From Punica granatum (lineage: Eukaryota; Streptophyta; Magnoliopsida; Myrtales; Lythraceae), in the NCBI RefSeq assembly GCF_007655135.1, contig NC_045128.1, forward strand, positions 124,001 to 188,000: 64,000 bases of DNA. The letters run 5' to 3'. The notes under the pieces were generated by a model. That model had not been told where the DNA came from and ran no database searches. It saw only the letters and a list, made by a program, of their open reading frames with translations. The position numbers and the translations under genes are program-made. Each line of letters starts with the position of its first letter. Within the stretch, counting starts at the first letter, position 1. Below, piece by piece: positions 1 through 12,598 of the stretch.

Positions 1-1566
1 TTACTGCGCAATGCGCAAGTGCAAACTAATTACAGATAAACCGCATCTAGATATAGTTAAATATTTAAACTTTTCTCTCTCCACATTTGAAAAAATGAGG
101 GTTTAAAAAAAAGTTATATGTTTACTTTTAGAGAACTAACTCTCATTTTTCTTCTTCAATTTTCTTCTTATTTACTAAATTTATTTCTCTATTGAAAAAT
201 ATATAATATGTTTACTAATGTTAAAATTATAAAATCATAGTTCATAGTAAATCAATCACTAATTTAGTATTGGAGGTCAAATTTTGTGGAAATAAATTAT
301 GTTTAATAAGTAAGAAAGGAAAGTCATAAATTAAAAATTTTTAAAAAAAGAAAGAACTGGATAATGAAAAATTAGAGAACTAAAAAAAAAAAGCTTTTCT
401 AATCTCTATACAAACCAGAATATTGAAAAAGAGAATTTTCTTTAAAAACTCATTTTAATTTTATTTTAGAAAAAATATTTTTTTGTAGTTTTCTACTTTT
501 TAGAAAATTTTCCAAAAAAATAGAAATTTCTTGAAAAGTAAACGGGTCATAAAGAAATTAAGGAGAGTGGTAAAGCCTAGTAACAAATAGTGAGAATTTA
601 GTATTAAAAATTGAATTGAATGGTTAAAAAAAGAAAAATAATAATAATTATGTGGTTGAATTAAAAATAAGTAAAGTAGAGTTAAAATTGATTTGTAAAA
701 TCAATCGGACCTACTTTATGGAGATCTCACCAGGCTACTTCACCCCCCACCTTTTTGCTGAATATTGTTTAGTTTATATTGTTTCGTGCTTTTTGTTTCT
801 ATGGGCTCTGGCCCCGTCTTTCATTACCCAAAAAAAAAATGCATATAAAAAAAAAATCTCTTGTCCAACCGCATATTCCAAATCATGATTCCGTTTAGGA
901 TCCCCCCGTTACAACTCCTACCTAGCTGCTGCATTTGCTGACAGGAAAATGGTCCAAGCAGCTAGCGGCCATTCTGCTAAACCAGATCCCTGTTCATTTA
1001 TACAATAACATGAGGGAAATTCTTCAGTCAAACTACTGGAGCTCGAGTGCTATTTTGTCATTTTTAAACATGTCACTCGTGTCATAATTCATTTATATTG
1101 TACTTCGATTCATAAACTCTTCAAACAGTTTATTGAATATGTATATTGTTGACCGCTTTGCAAACAAAATGAAATGCTGCAATCGACAGTACGCATGGGG
1201 TTAAAGAATTTCCCATAACATGAATATATATATATATATATATACACACACAAGAAAGGATCACGGTAGGGACTACACTAGGCAGAGAATGGAAAGACAA
1301 CTATGACCGTTTGGCCTGCATTTCCATCCTTTTTCATGCTAAACTTTTCCGATAACTAAACGGCTACAGGAAAGAAAACAAGAAAGAAAACAGTGGACAA
1401 TCTCATTAGTTGATTCAATTGACAAATGGAAATTGAACACCTCCCTCATTTCCTAACTCTTGGAGTAGCAAACCGGAATTTTGAATCATCAAAGAAAAAC
1501 CTATAAAGAACAAATTGAATGATCATTGATTTCCGGTTTGTGTTTATAAGCAATTTTATATATATT
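1..1566. other. AT-rich flank, no gene seen
   Basis: I see no coding region here. The stretch is AT-rich with A and T runs and a (TA)n run near 1226-1244. The part nearest 1566 should contain the 3' UTR of the ARM-repeat gene that ends at 1567 on the minus strand. Short open frames such as 652-888 have no recognisable content. Confidence 0.6.
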
Positions 1567-2715
1567 TTAAGGGGAGGATCCCCACAATACCTCAGCAACA
1601 ATAGTAGCAGCCTCGGCATCAGACGAGGAAGCCTCCCTGACCCTGATCAGTATCTGCTGCTTGAAGGCTCTCCGCTCCCTCTGCCTCAACCCTTCCCCGA
1701 CCTCCAGCTGCACCGCGAATCTCGCCACACAGCTTGCAAAAGGATGGCTCTCTAGAAATCTCCTCCCGCTTCTCTCCTTCTCGTGCCTCCCCAAGCCGAT
1801 CAGGTCGCCCCCGAGATCTGACCACTGCAGCTCCACCAGCTTCTCTATCAGCCCTGCCTTGAGCATCGCCTCGATCGCCTCTTTCCTCCCAAAGTAGCCA
1901 ATCTCCAGGATGCACTCCATGGCCACCAACCGTGTCTGCACGTCCTCAGAGTCCAGGAAGCTTATGATGTTGGGTATCTCCCCATTGGACTGGACCTCAT
2001 CCACCAGCGGGGACTTGATGGATTTGACCAGTGAACAGAGCACTCTCAGGGAGTCCGGGGTACCGATCGCGATCAAGGCCTGCACGGTTGCCGCCATGGA
2101 TACTTGACCCACGAACACATCCTTGTTGAATCGGATAAAGGCTGCAACCGCATAGGCCGCATGCTCCCAGGTACTTGTTGAGCAGCTGGGGTCGCACAAT
2201 ATGGCATCCAGCCGCAGGAGCAGCTTCGACTTCAGCACCATATCCTGCAGCTCCGGGTCGAATCCTTGTGAAACACGCCTCTCGAGCTGAGCCACGAGCC
2301 TGATGATGTCATCCCCATCCCTATTCCTATCCTTGTTTGAGAGAGCTACGATCAGCTTCTCGATGGTCTCCCTGTCGATCCATGCCTGGATTTCGGACTC
2401 AATCGACTCGGCCACCCGGGAGATGGAGTGAGTGGGAGAGCGTCGAGAGAGGAAGGATGTGAGGCTGAAGCCACCTCGAGACTTGTGGATGAGGGTTCGG
2501 AGGTTGGCGAGGTGATGGGCCAGGTTGGAGAGGTGGGGGTCCTTGGAGAGAATGGAATCCGACTCGGTTTCCAGCTCCAGTAGGGTTTTCATGGCGGGGG
2601 AGTTGGAATCGGCCGAGTCTTGCAGCTCATGAGACGCTTGCTTCAAGGCCTCGAGCACTTTGAGCACTCCCCCCACGCTGCTATCTTCCTTGGATGTTGG
2701 GTCTCGGTCACTCAT
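1567..2715 (-). CDS. ARM-repeat superfamily protein, intronless
   Basis: This single uninterrupted frame encodes 382 residues. The C-terminal two thirds (about 130-380) is all alpha-helical in character, with repeated Leu/Ala/Ile-rich helices separated by short polar loops, as in armadillo/HEAT solenoids. An example is the segment around residues 250-300, where a helix pair follows a SLDSEDVQTRLVAMECI-type motif. The N-terminal 60 residues are acidic and Ser-rich, and no signal peptide or membrane segment is visible. Plant genomes carry single-exon ARM proteins of this size with no assigned role; they are generally treated as protein-binding scaffolds. The ATG at 2713-2715 is the first in frame, and the GC content is much higher than the flanks, as expected for a real exon. 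The family assignment comes from composition and helix pattern, so the specific function is unknown. Confidence 0.75.
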   Translation of the reverse strand: MSDRDPTSKEDSSVGGVLKVLEALKQASHELQDSADSNSPAMKTLLELETESDSILSKDPHLSNLAHHLANLRTLIHKSRGGFSLTSFLSRRSPTHSISRVAESIESEIQAWIDRETIEKLIVALSNKDRNRDGDDIIRLVAQLERRVSQGFDPELQDMVLKSKLLLRLDAILCDPSCSTSTWEHAAYAVAAFIRFNKDVFVGQVSMAATVQALIAIGTPDSLRVLCSLVKSIKSPLVDEVQSNGEIPNIISFLDSEDVQTRLVAMECILEIGYFGRKEAIEAMLKAGLIEKLVELQWSDLGGDLIGLGRHEKERSGRRFLESHPFASCVARFAVQLEVGEGLRQRERRAFKQQILIRVREASSSDAEAATIVAEVLWGSSP

Positions 2716-3507
2716 TGTGAGTCATGCGACTCTGTTCCGTTTCCTCCCACTCTGCTTGTGGTCGCCGGGGGGGCGATGGAAAAACCAAAGAAAAAGAGAG
2801 ACCACGAAAGTCAAGGTTGGGTTTCCTCCTATTCAGCAGTAAGCCGGGAGCTACAGGTATGGGGAAGTCCCTCGATTGGCTCGGAAGAAAGACAGAAACG
2901 AACTACCAGTCAACCCATACACCCGCACGCTAACACGACACGAGGTTTGAGTTTGGTCCAAATCTCGACTACTCCACGGGAATTCTCATGTTTGGTCCCC
3001 CATATTAAGAAAATCCGAGCATCAACTTATTTATATGTAACATAACAAAACTCGCCCATCAAATAAAATGGTTAGAAAATACTGGACATGCCTGTTTTTA
3101 GTTATTATTAAGGAATGGAATGAGCCGAAAATGGAGAATTCACAAATTCATACAAGGGAAGTGAATAGATAAACCAACAAAAGAAAAAAAATCGTTTTAA
3201 TTCTCTTGGCCACTTGGTGTTCTTCTGCACGTCCAAAAGAACAGAAGTGGTCGTATCATGACTCATTTCACTGGGCATCCTTCTCAAATTACCCTCGACC
3301 TATTTATTGACTTCACACGTCTCTCTTCCAAAACGGATTATGTACAATGACCAAATGTCAGAGTATTGTCACCGGTTCTCTAATTTCTCTACATTCCCCT
3401 CTCCCGGAGGAGGAGGAAGCACTGTAAGAAGTTGGTAAAAAGGAAAGATATAACTTCACTTATTCTCCAGCAGTAAACGAGAAGGGGCAAACTGTGATCA
3501 CTGTCAC
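2716..3507. other. Intergenic: ARM gene promoter and SYT gene 3' UTR
   Basis: The interval separates two minus-strand genes. The part next to 2716 should hold the promoter and 5' UTR of the ARM-repeat gene, and the part next to 3507 the 3' UTR of the synaptotagmin gene. Open frames at 2620-3045 overlap the ARM gene start and are shadows. I see no other feature. Confidence 0.5.
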
Positions 3508-5226
3508 CTATGCGTCTCGATAAATCGGCTGGGGCATCCATTTTAGGTGGAGATTCAGCTTCCCAGACTTGGCACCATCTACTGGAAAGCAAACTTTATA
3601 TTCCCCTTCTAGTATGACCTTGGTCAGAGTCAAGATGCATCTTCCCATGTAATCCTGCAAGCAATATTTACAACCTTGTCAGTCTGTGTAATTCCATGCC
3701 TCATATCATAGCAATGGGTACAGTGAACTACATATAGACACAAATACACATGATTTAAGAACATCAAATTTGCTGAGGCACCACTCCTGCAACCAAGGAC
3801 AACATTTAACTGGCAAGCACACCACCTGCTACCCATGAAACATAAACTCAAGTGTGCCTGGATATGGTTGTATTTTGGCATGAAAACCAGCAAACAAGAA
3901 GTTAGGCCAGATTTTCCAGAAGATCTAAACTAGTACAATATAGGAGGCAACAACCCCAGTTAACTGGTTCATACAATAGCTTGAGGGTCACCAAACTGGA
4001 GATAAACATCAATTCACGATGGGTAACGACAACAGCAAGAAGCATTACTCAGGACAATATCTTAATAATCTTTCAAAAAAGGAAAACAAGGTATTGACAT
4101 GTGAGACATACTGTGACACAGTTAACCCCCCTTAACCTCCATCAACAACCAGATAGATCGCACCAAGATGCTAGTTAATAAATTGTTCCTGCTACTGAAT
4201 TTTTGGGACAAGATGGTTGCTTCATCCAGTGTTCAGTCAATGAATGAAAACTTCTTAAGGAAAAACAATGTCACCTTCCCAAATGTGTCATGATCCCAGA
4301 CTTCCAGAATTAGCATATCATGTAGTCCATCCTCCACAACAAAGTCAAATGTTTGATTCCAAACAGGGTTCAAGCTGTCATTCACGACCTGAAACACAAA
4401 CATTGCTTGCTTATCAAATCAAGTGTATTATTTCCTTTTTCGAAAAAATTGCCCAAAGTAGAAGCCCGGGGCCTGTACAACTATGTTTACCCGCGTTTTA
4501 TTTTTCATTCCTGACTTCTTCATGGTGACTACAACATATGGATCAGCCTTCCCCATTACATCCACCACTGGCAACTCTTCAGCAGATATCACAGTGACAG
4601 AGAGCACCCCTCTCACAATAACTTCCCTTTTCTTCTGTCCAATGCCATTTCCATCCTCACTAACTTCCATGCCATTGATCCCACCTTTCAAGACCTTCTC
4701 CAAGGATGTCATTGAGATGTCATGGCTGAAAGGGTTGGTGAAACTATTCTCCATGCCAAAAGGACAGTACAAAAGCTCCAAGTGCACCTAAAAGTGAAAG
4801 CCCAAACTATGTTATCTGATTGTGTTTCTGCCAAGTGGATTTGAAAACAAACACATTTTCCCTAAAAGGAAACAAGGCCAAATAACACAGCATTCTGCTT
4901 TTGCAACAGTGAAGAGGTAGCATCCTGCAGAGCCTCCATCTTCGATAATTTATTATTATCAACAGGCCAGTTATTCAAACTTACCGCTGCTCCTCCTACA
5001 GCATCTTCAACCACCCTTAGGAGAGAGTTGAAATTGAAATAACATTTTCACCAAATTTAAATCAGTTGCGTCTACTTCCTGAGGCAGAGGATGGTTGTTC
5101 GAAAACTGTAAATTGGATTAAAGATACCAATCCAAAGTCCACAACCAGCTGTCCATAAAGCAGTAATACTTAATGTGAACAACAAGAAACGCAATTGTGC
5201 AACATTTTAACCTGACCAATATACAT

Positions 5227-5257
<31 letters not shown>

Positions 5258-8200
5258 TACTCACCCTTAACCAATATTTGGATTTAGGGATTTTGAGGGA
5301 ATTGAACGAAGGGGATTAGGAGACAGGTCATTCCACCAAAATATCAAATTGCTTCTTGGAATTAGCAATTTTTTTTCTTGAAATGTTAAAAAAAAAAACT
5401 TTTAATGCTTGATTCGAGCCAAAAGGAGAACACCTCTCCCTCCAATTCCTTGAATCCATCCATCCAAACAATCCTAAAATTAAACAAGCATCTAGTAGAA
5501 ATGCTAAGAAGGGATATTTGACACCCTTATCCCATTTTTTATACTATTATGAAGTTCTCACCCAAAAAAAAATTTATATTTCGATAACTTCCGAAATTAA
5601 CATTGATTAAATTACTTCTTAAATTAGACTAGTAAATATTTAATTATACACTAATTAATTGGGTTTTTCTAACCTACGCACTAAGGGCGCATGATAAACT
5701 ATAACAAATAAACCGAATATTGTAAAACTATAACAAGATTAGCCAAGTTGGTACCAATTTAATACATGGATCTATTCTGCTTTCATATTCATATACATGT
5801 TCATGGAAATTGTTGCAGTTTATCCTAGGCCCTTACAGCATAGATTAGAAAAATCCAAATTACCTGTCAAAGAAGTACACTTTTATTATGCTTCTAAGAT
5901 TTATGAGGTTTATATAAATACTATACCACTATAGCTCATGGTAATTTTATCTTTGTATATGTGTGTCTTTTCTGTAAAAGAAAGTCATCATTTTTTAAGT
6001 TGCCTAAATACAAGTGACTGATCTAGACAATTCTCATTTTGGCCCTTTTTTTCATTGTCCTTTTTCCGATCAGTGATTAATTTATAATTTTATTAGTAAT
6101 ATATAGCATGGAAAATATAATACTTGTTCTTGTGTGCGCACACACATTTACTTGCCGGTGGATCCAAAAAGGTGATGCTTTCTTTACCTCATTTCTCTAT
6201 CTTTCAACTGACTGTACAAATCTACATGAAAAGAGAAAGGGGCAGAAGGCTCAAAGTAACAGCAGAATATTATTACTCTGAGAAGTTAATAGACTTTTCA
6301 CCTGCCCCCGATTTTTGTTATCCCTTTGAACTTCCAAATCTTTAACCAGCTTCAACCACACATCCTTCACTTTGCCTGGCTCAAGCTCTTTTAACTGTAC
6401 TTGAGCACATCCAATTAACTCGGATGCCTGAAGCCCTTCATCATCATAAACTTTGACCACCAAATGTTGCGTGGATGCATCCTCAACGACGAATTCAAAA
6501 TGTTCATTCCAAACAGGATTCAATTCATTGTTCTGAGGGGGGGGGGGGGGGGGGGGAAAGAGTTTGTTAGTTCCCCCAAACAGATGAAATATACTTCTCA
6601 AAGACAGTAATAAGATAAAGAGACTCACCAGTATTTTGCTTTTCTTCATTCTATCCCGTAAAGGGCGTATATAAAGAACAGCATAGGGATCCGATTTCCC
6701 AATGATGTCTTTGTTTGTCAGCTCCTTTGCTTGTACGAGCTTCACTTCCAAGGTGCCAACAGGCTTTAGTTCCAAGTCACTAACAGGGAAAGGTTGTTAA
6801 TTTGATATTGACAAATGTGAAAACCCCATTCTACTACAAATCTCCTTCGGGTAAGTGCTGCAACCAAACCTAGATCTTAGCATGGAGAGTTATTTTATTT
6901 ATTAAAGGATTAATATCATCATATAGCACGATATTTTGAAAATTTTCACTAGATAGCACATATCGTATTAATTTTATCATTCAGCACGATATTTTGAAAT
7001 TTTTTCATAACATAGCACAACAAGCAATAATTTCACTACATAGCACAAAATTCTGAAATTTTTTCACCACGTAGCACAACGTTAGTTTTTCGTCAATTTT
7101 TTGTGCTATATGGTGAAAAAATTTCACAATTTTGTGCCATACGGAAAAAGAATTCCACAATTTTGTGCCATTTGGTAAAATTATTGCTTGTTGTGCTATG
7201 TCATGAAAAAAATTCAAAATATCGTGCTGAATGGTGAAATTAATACGATATGTGCTATGTGGTGTGCTTTATGGTGATATTAACCCTTTATTAAAAAGAA
7301 AAGAAAATGCAAAGATTCGGCAAAACCAATTTGTGCTTACAGATTTCATTTCAGATATTTTAATGGAATTAGATACCTATAGTCTCCTGGCAAGATGGGT
7401 ATAACCTTCCGAACCGGCCATGTAATTGAATCCTCAACAGCATCCCGAATTGTATCCTGCAAGGATGTACCCGGCCGAAGGTCATATGATATTCACCAAA
7501 TTTATCTAACACGAATTAATAAATGCTGCAGTGTTGAAATACAGACTAGTATAGCCTCAAGTGCACAGGAAAATGTGTTTAGATAACCGACTCTCGACAT
7601 CTGATGGTGAAGCCCAACCAAGTATTGTGAAATGAAATCACAAACAAGTGTAACCTAATGAATATATTATTCCATAAACCTAGAAGCCTTCCCCTTCACT
7701 TGGGAGCTCAGCATTCCAAATCTAACTCCTCATATGTAAAGATACAGTCAAAATTATATTTTCACAGCCCTTCTTGGCTGGATTGCAGTTGGATAGTTCA
7801 CAGGTACAAGGGAACACCCCTCAAATATTGTTATCATTAATTGAAGCACAGATATTTCACTTCGAGAGGTCCAGAATCTTGCAGATACCTAATAAACACT
7901 AAAAGTTGAAGCAATTAGTCACAGGCATAAACCTGAGTAACAAAGGTCAGATAACTCTTATTAGCAGCTCAAGGCAGTGGGCAGGAATTGGTTTCCTCCC
8001 TGCTGTCAAATCCAACACAGCATTTAAATTGCAAAAGAACACTAACAAATATTGTTCATATGTCTTCCAAACCTCAATGGCGGAATAGATTCCGGGAATT
8101 GTTGATATGTCCCCACCAACAATTTTCAGCGTTAAATCCAGCTTTTTCTGCAAGGGAAAAATTTATATCAACAACTTGATGTATCTTTCCTTTATAGGTG

Positions 8201-10942
8201 CATGTATTCTTCAGGAGTTGGTGCATTGTGTCACTCCACATGCATGCCAGCTCAAATACTCATCCGGTTGCAAATGGAAGGATGAAGAGAGAAGTGAAGA
8301 AAACTTGTGCAGAGTTCAATGATGAATGATAATTTACACTATACCTTTTCTCTAAGAGAAAAACAAACAGCTCCAAAGCAAGGAAACTCATCAACAAGTG
8401 GCTTAAAGATCAACCTAAAAACCCCAGTAAATCCAATGTTCTTTACCTATCAGCAAAGAACAATATCTGTTAGAATTACTAAAGAGCTTCCAAACTGTGA
8501 ACCAGTAAATATAAATACAGGCTCAAATATTTCAACAAACCTAATTTCTGCAACAGATATAGAATGTTTCAGATATATCATACTCGTGCCCATGTACGTG
8601 TGGTATTACACATGCTTACAACAGTTTTCAATACTTTGCATCATTAATAACAACATAAGTATTAGCAAAAATAATAATATAATTTTAAAAAGATTGTAAT
8701 TAATTAAAAATTACATGAAAGATGCTCTTTATAGTTTCAATAACCTTGTGCTTCACTCGTAAATTTTTTAAAAAAATCTACTTGATGCCAATGCTACATG
8801 TACACTAATTTTCACACAACATATAAGTTCTACAACATTTAGAATTTCTTCTATAAAGAAACCTATTATTCTCTAATATTTAATATATTTAAAGAAGTAA
8901 TATTGAAAAAATGATGAAATTCATCAAAACATAAAAATAAAATATAATTTTTAAAAAATGTTAGAGTTTTTTCCAAAAAGATCATATTACTATTTAATAT
9001 GAAATGCATTAAAGAATGTAATTTGAAAGAAAACTATAAAAGTAGGATCTCTTTTAAAATGTATGACTGTGAGAAAGGAGAAACAGAGGAGGGGAAACAG
9101 TGGGTGGGGTATATGTAATTATTATCATAATCTCAATCAAACAGCCTATATTAGTTGAAGTTTATAAGATAAAGGTATTTTAGGGTTGTGAAAGTGAGAA
9201 CAAAGGATCGGGTTTGGCTTTATATAATATATATTATAGACAAGAATCCTCATGGAAAGAAATCCAATTTGACCCTCACCGTTAAGCATCAACGTTCCAG
9301 TTCCATGGTAAAAATTGATCCGGACCAACCAGAAAACCAGAATTAGTGTTTCCACGAAGGCAGAAATTGTAAAGATCTAGAAGAGAAACAGGAGCTCTTC
9401 TAGCTACTTGTAAACAAATTTATTCAGATGTCATCATGTCAGCCCACTGCTCTTCTAAATGCAGTAAAAGAGTTTCATAATTCTAAAACCACACAAATTT
9501 GGACTGACTGCTTCACAAGGAAGTTTAGGAACAGAGAAAAAGAGGCGGGCTTAAAACTCAACTACAATTTAAGGAAAAAGAACCACAAAAGCTAAGGCGC
9601 TGTGCATGTGCTGCGTGGAGTACAGAGTAATGAAGTAGGCCACCTAAATAGGTACAGATAAGAATCAGCAATTAGAGAGTATTTGAATGTCAGATCAACC
9701 CCATACTTTCCATCAAAGACAGTGCAATATCTATTAGTAAAATTCCCCAGGTTATGCCACTCGGACATCTGTTGTAGAACAACTGCAGAATCTGGGAAGC
9801 ATTTTTGGAAAATTCAGTTCTCAGAGCCAAAGAACAAGGATGTGAATTAAGTAAAAACTGCATGCTATCAATAAGAACCTGGAGAGAGCCACTGACGAAC
9901 AGCTTTTTTACCTACGACAGAAATAATTTTACCTGCACAGGAAGTGCCACCCCAACTCTAGTGTTAATATCCAGTATTATGCTCGGATTGCCATCCCAGT
10001 TCACCTCCAACTCTAAAGTAATGCCATTGCCACCCCCTCCATCTTCCACAACAGAGACTCCTGAAAGCCAAGGGAGCATCCGTTGTTAAGAGAAATAGAG
10101 AGTAATTAAAGGTCCGTGCGAGATATGTATGCAGAGGCAATTACCAATGTAATAGCTAACAAAGAGTCCAGAAATTCAAAAGCAAATCAAACTGTTTGTC
10201 TGGACCTGACCGAGTGCGAGTGATTTCAGAGGCGACCAAACCAAGTTACCAAGCCAGAAACTTTGCAAGAGAAAACTGCAATTCAAAAGACGCACACAGC
10301 TAAATCAAACAAAAAGAAGATATCACCTGTGAATTGGGGTGCCACAGTACCGAGAGTGAATTTGGAGAACTTGAGAGAGGACAAGATGATGGGAGTATAT
10401 TGTTCCAAGATGGGCTCGACTGAAGCCTTAATCAACTGAGATGCAGCCTACAGGACCAAGACGACGTAATGAATACATCCATACATACATACATACACCT
10501 TGAGGAGTGTGATTGCAGCTAGCAGCAGAAGTAGTTAGCCAAGGAAGGAAGGAAACCTCATTGACATAAGGCCAGATCTTGGTAAGATGGTGATTAAGCC
10601 AGGTCAGCTTCTGGCGCTGAGTGAAAACGACCCAGGAAGGGTACAACTCTGCCGGCAGTATTTTCCGGGAATCCTGCACGCTCATCCTCGCGAAAGCTGC
10701 AATAGTCGTCGCCTGCCAGCAGCAGACACCCTCAAGACTTGGTTTAACATATACTGAAAAAAAAATTTGCTTCTACCGTTTCTAATTCTGTTCACAGTAA
10801 AGCAGAAGAATGAAGGAGAGAGCTAAACAGCACGAACGAGCTCAGAGCGACGCTTAGATCGGGCATTTTCGGACCGCACAAAGCCGACGATCAGTGCCAA
10901 GCCCAGAGCGATTCCCAGCAGCAGCCCCGCGACGAAGGCCAT
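3508..10942 (-). CDS. SYT5: Synaptotagmin SYT4/SYT5-type (SMP plus two C2 domains)
   Basis: I read 12 exons: 10838-10942, 10557-10712, 10327-10447, 9933-10060, 8345-8440, 8073-8147, 7377-7456, 6629-6779, 6302-6532, 4491-4787, 4275-4388 and 3508-3654. They total 1701 nt (566 aa), with consistent phase and GT-AG sites. Plant SYT5 proteins are about this long. Residues 3-22 form one hydrophobic anchor (MAFVAGLLLGIALGLALIVG). An SMP lipid-transfer domain follows (about 70-250, including SWVVF, KLTWLNHHL and GGDIS-type motifs). C2A starts near residue 256 with GKSDPYA and VYDDEG loops, and C2B near 437 with GKADPYVVV and VWDHDTFG; both keep acidic Ca2+-binding residues. The protein ends in IYRDA. 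This family tethers the ER to the plasma membrane and binds lipids in a Ca2+-dependent way. SYT4 is the close alternative name. Introns hold a poly-G tract, a CA repeat and a palindromic element. Confidence 0.9.
5231..5258. repeat. (CA)n microsatellite in SYT intron
   Basis: This dinucleotide AC run lies in the intron between exons 9 and 10 of the synaptotagmin gene. Confidence 0.85.
6537..6556. repeat. 20-base poly-G tract in SYT intron
   Basis: An uninterrupted run of G on the plus strand (C on the coding strand) begins four bases upstream of the exon 9 acceptor boundary (exon starts at 6532 on the minus strand). It forms the polypyrimidine tract of that 3' splice site as poly-C. Runs like this are length-unstable. 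Confidence 0.85.
6905..7286. mobile_element. Palindromic foldback/MITE element in SYT intron 7
   Basis: The two halves are inverted copies: the left end AAGGATTAATATCA matches the right end TGATATTAACCC read on the other strand. The motif TAGCACGATATTTTGAAA recurs inverted in the second half. The symmetry centre is near 7095. The direct repeat TTTATTA flanks it at 6898-6904 and 7287-7293 and is the probable target duplication. There is no coding capacity. It sits in the intron between exons 7 and 8 of the synaptotagmin gene. The superfamily is not determined. Confidence 0.7.
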
Positions 10943-12007
10943 TCTGATTCAATAAGCAAGCTCTCTCTCTATCTGATTATGGGATTTTCGGACAAAACAA
11001 AGCGGAGGAGGAGGAGACACGAGCAGGGGCGGGGACTACTCGCGAGAAAAGATTTGCTCTCTTTCTCTTTCCGCTTTGACTGCAAAGATCTTTGCCATGG
11101 TCATTTATTTATTAAAAAAAAAACTGGGTGCTGGGACCCGGTGGTTGTTGATGTTGTTGTTTACTGTGGTGATGGCTTTGCTTCCGGACGGTACAAAGGG
11201 GTTGTTTTTCTGGGGCTCGGAGTCTTCTTCTTCTTCTTTGGTCAGACGCGAAGGGGACGGACAGGGACCCTTTGTCCTGCTTCGGTTTCCCTGCCGACAA
11301 TTGACGTTAATGGAACCTGGACAGCTTGGCCCTGTCCAAAGACGGAATACCCTGACCAACAAGATGTTTCCACATCATCTGGAGACGTTTCTACTTGCAC
11401 AAAAATATAAAAATAAATGACGCTGAGGATTTTTTGATCGAACAAGTATTAGGTAGTCCAAGTTGGAATATGCCTATATTGGATTTATTAAGGAAGGATT
11501 TTAGTGATTGAAAAAGTGAAAATCGATGTCTTAATCCGATTCTTTTCACTGTAATGAGGCAAAGCAAACAACGGATGGGATTTGTGGAGCATTGGGATTG
11601 TTGGAAGACCGAGACAAGACAGAAGCAACAGTGTCGCAGCACCAACAATTCGTTCAGCAGCAGCAAATCGGGCAGTGTGGCTGGTGCCTCAGCGACGAAA
11701 TTCCCAGCCCAACAGCACCGACGTCCATTCTCAAGACAGCAAGGGCAGTGCGCACAGTATTTTCGCGCATTGGCACCGCTTCTGCTGTCTATAGAAGCTA
11801 AGCCGAGAATTTCCTGGATTTGTCAATATTTCCTATTAATTTATTACTAATTAGTCTAATATTGTGTTTCCTTATTTTGTTGGTTTTCTTAATAGGATTC
11901 TAGTTTCTTTATTAGTCGTAATAGATTTCTATTTAAGCCTTGCAGTCCTATGGTCATGAGATCAATCAACGTCAAATAATATCTTTGGTATAGTTTCGAG
12001 AGTTTTC
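10943..12007. other. SYT upstream region, no gene seen
   Basis: The first part (10943-11100) should be the 5' UTR and promoter of the minus-strand synaptotagmin gene, with a CT-rich leader next to the ATG. The stretch 11540-12000 has moderate GC, then turns AT-rich, and resembles an untranslated retroelement or leader sequence, but I found no LTR pair. Open frames here lack recognisable domains. Confidence 0.45.
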
Positions 12008-12598
12008 TTGTTTATTACGGCCCTTTATGGGTGTGTTAAAGGATTCTCATCGCATAGTCCTTGTCTATCACCCTTACTCCACTGCGTCAAACTGCTTTTC
12101 CAATCCAATCGCCTGCTCTGGCTCGGACGTCGACTGGGGGGAGGGGGGTTGGTCGGAGCTGCGACATGCGACAGAGAAAGCATGCCTGAGGTTCTTGATC
12201 TGGTGGGTCTCCTCTGCGGGAGGAAATTAAGGGACTTCGAGGAGGAGGAAGGGAAGAAGGGGAGGGATCTGGGAGCTTTGTTTGTAGGTGCTGAGGAGGA
12301 AGAAGACGATGACAAGAGAGCCGTGACAGTGGTGGGAACGGAGGGAGACGAACGCAGAGACATTTCTTGGAATTGTTTATTGGGTGGAGAGGTGGAGGAT
12401 TGCCGGAGCTCAGGTCGTCTCCCGTCGAAGGTGAGGATTGGGGCAGCTTCCATGTTTGTTGCTACTGATCTCCTTCCCCCGCTGTTCTTTCGCGTGGGAA
12501 TGGAAAGTGGTCGGGAAAGGAAGAAGATGGACGGAGAAGAACCACGGTGGACAAGGAGGGCCCACAAAATAATCCATGTAGGCTTCGTTACCCGTTAA
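12008..12598. other. GC-rich island open on both strands, unrecognised
   Basis: A purine-rich, GAG/GAA-repetitive stretch is open for 196 codons on the plus strand and 180 on the minus strand. The plus-strand product is acidic and low in complexity (a GAEEEEDDD-type run); the minus-strand product is Ser/Pro-rich. Open frames on both strands are expected from this biased composition, so I do not call a gene. It may be a decayed exon or a repeat fragment. Confidence 0.4.

Noticed and set aside
10979..11445. Several open frames upstream of the synaptotagmin gene
   Set aside because: Overlapping frames on both strands with low-complexity content; the position fits the promoter and 5' UTR.
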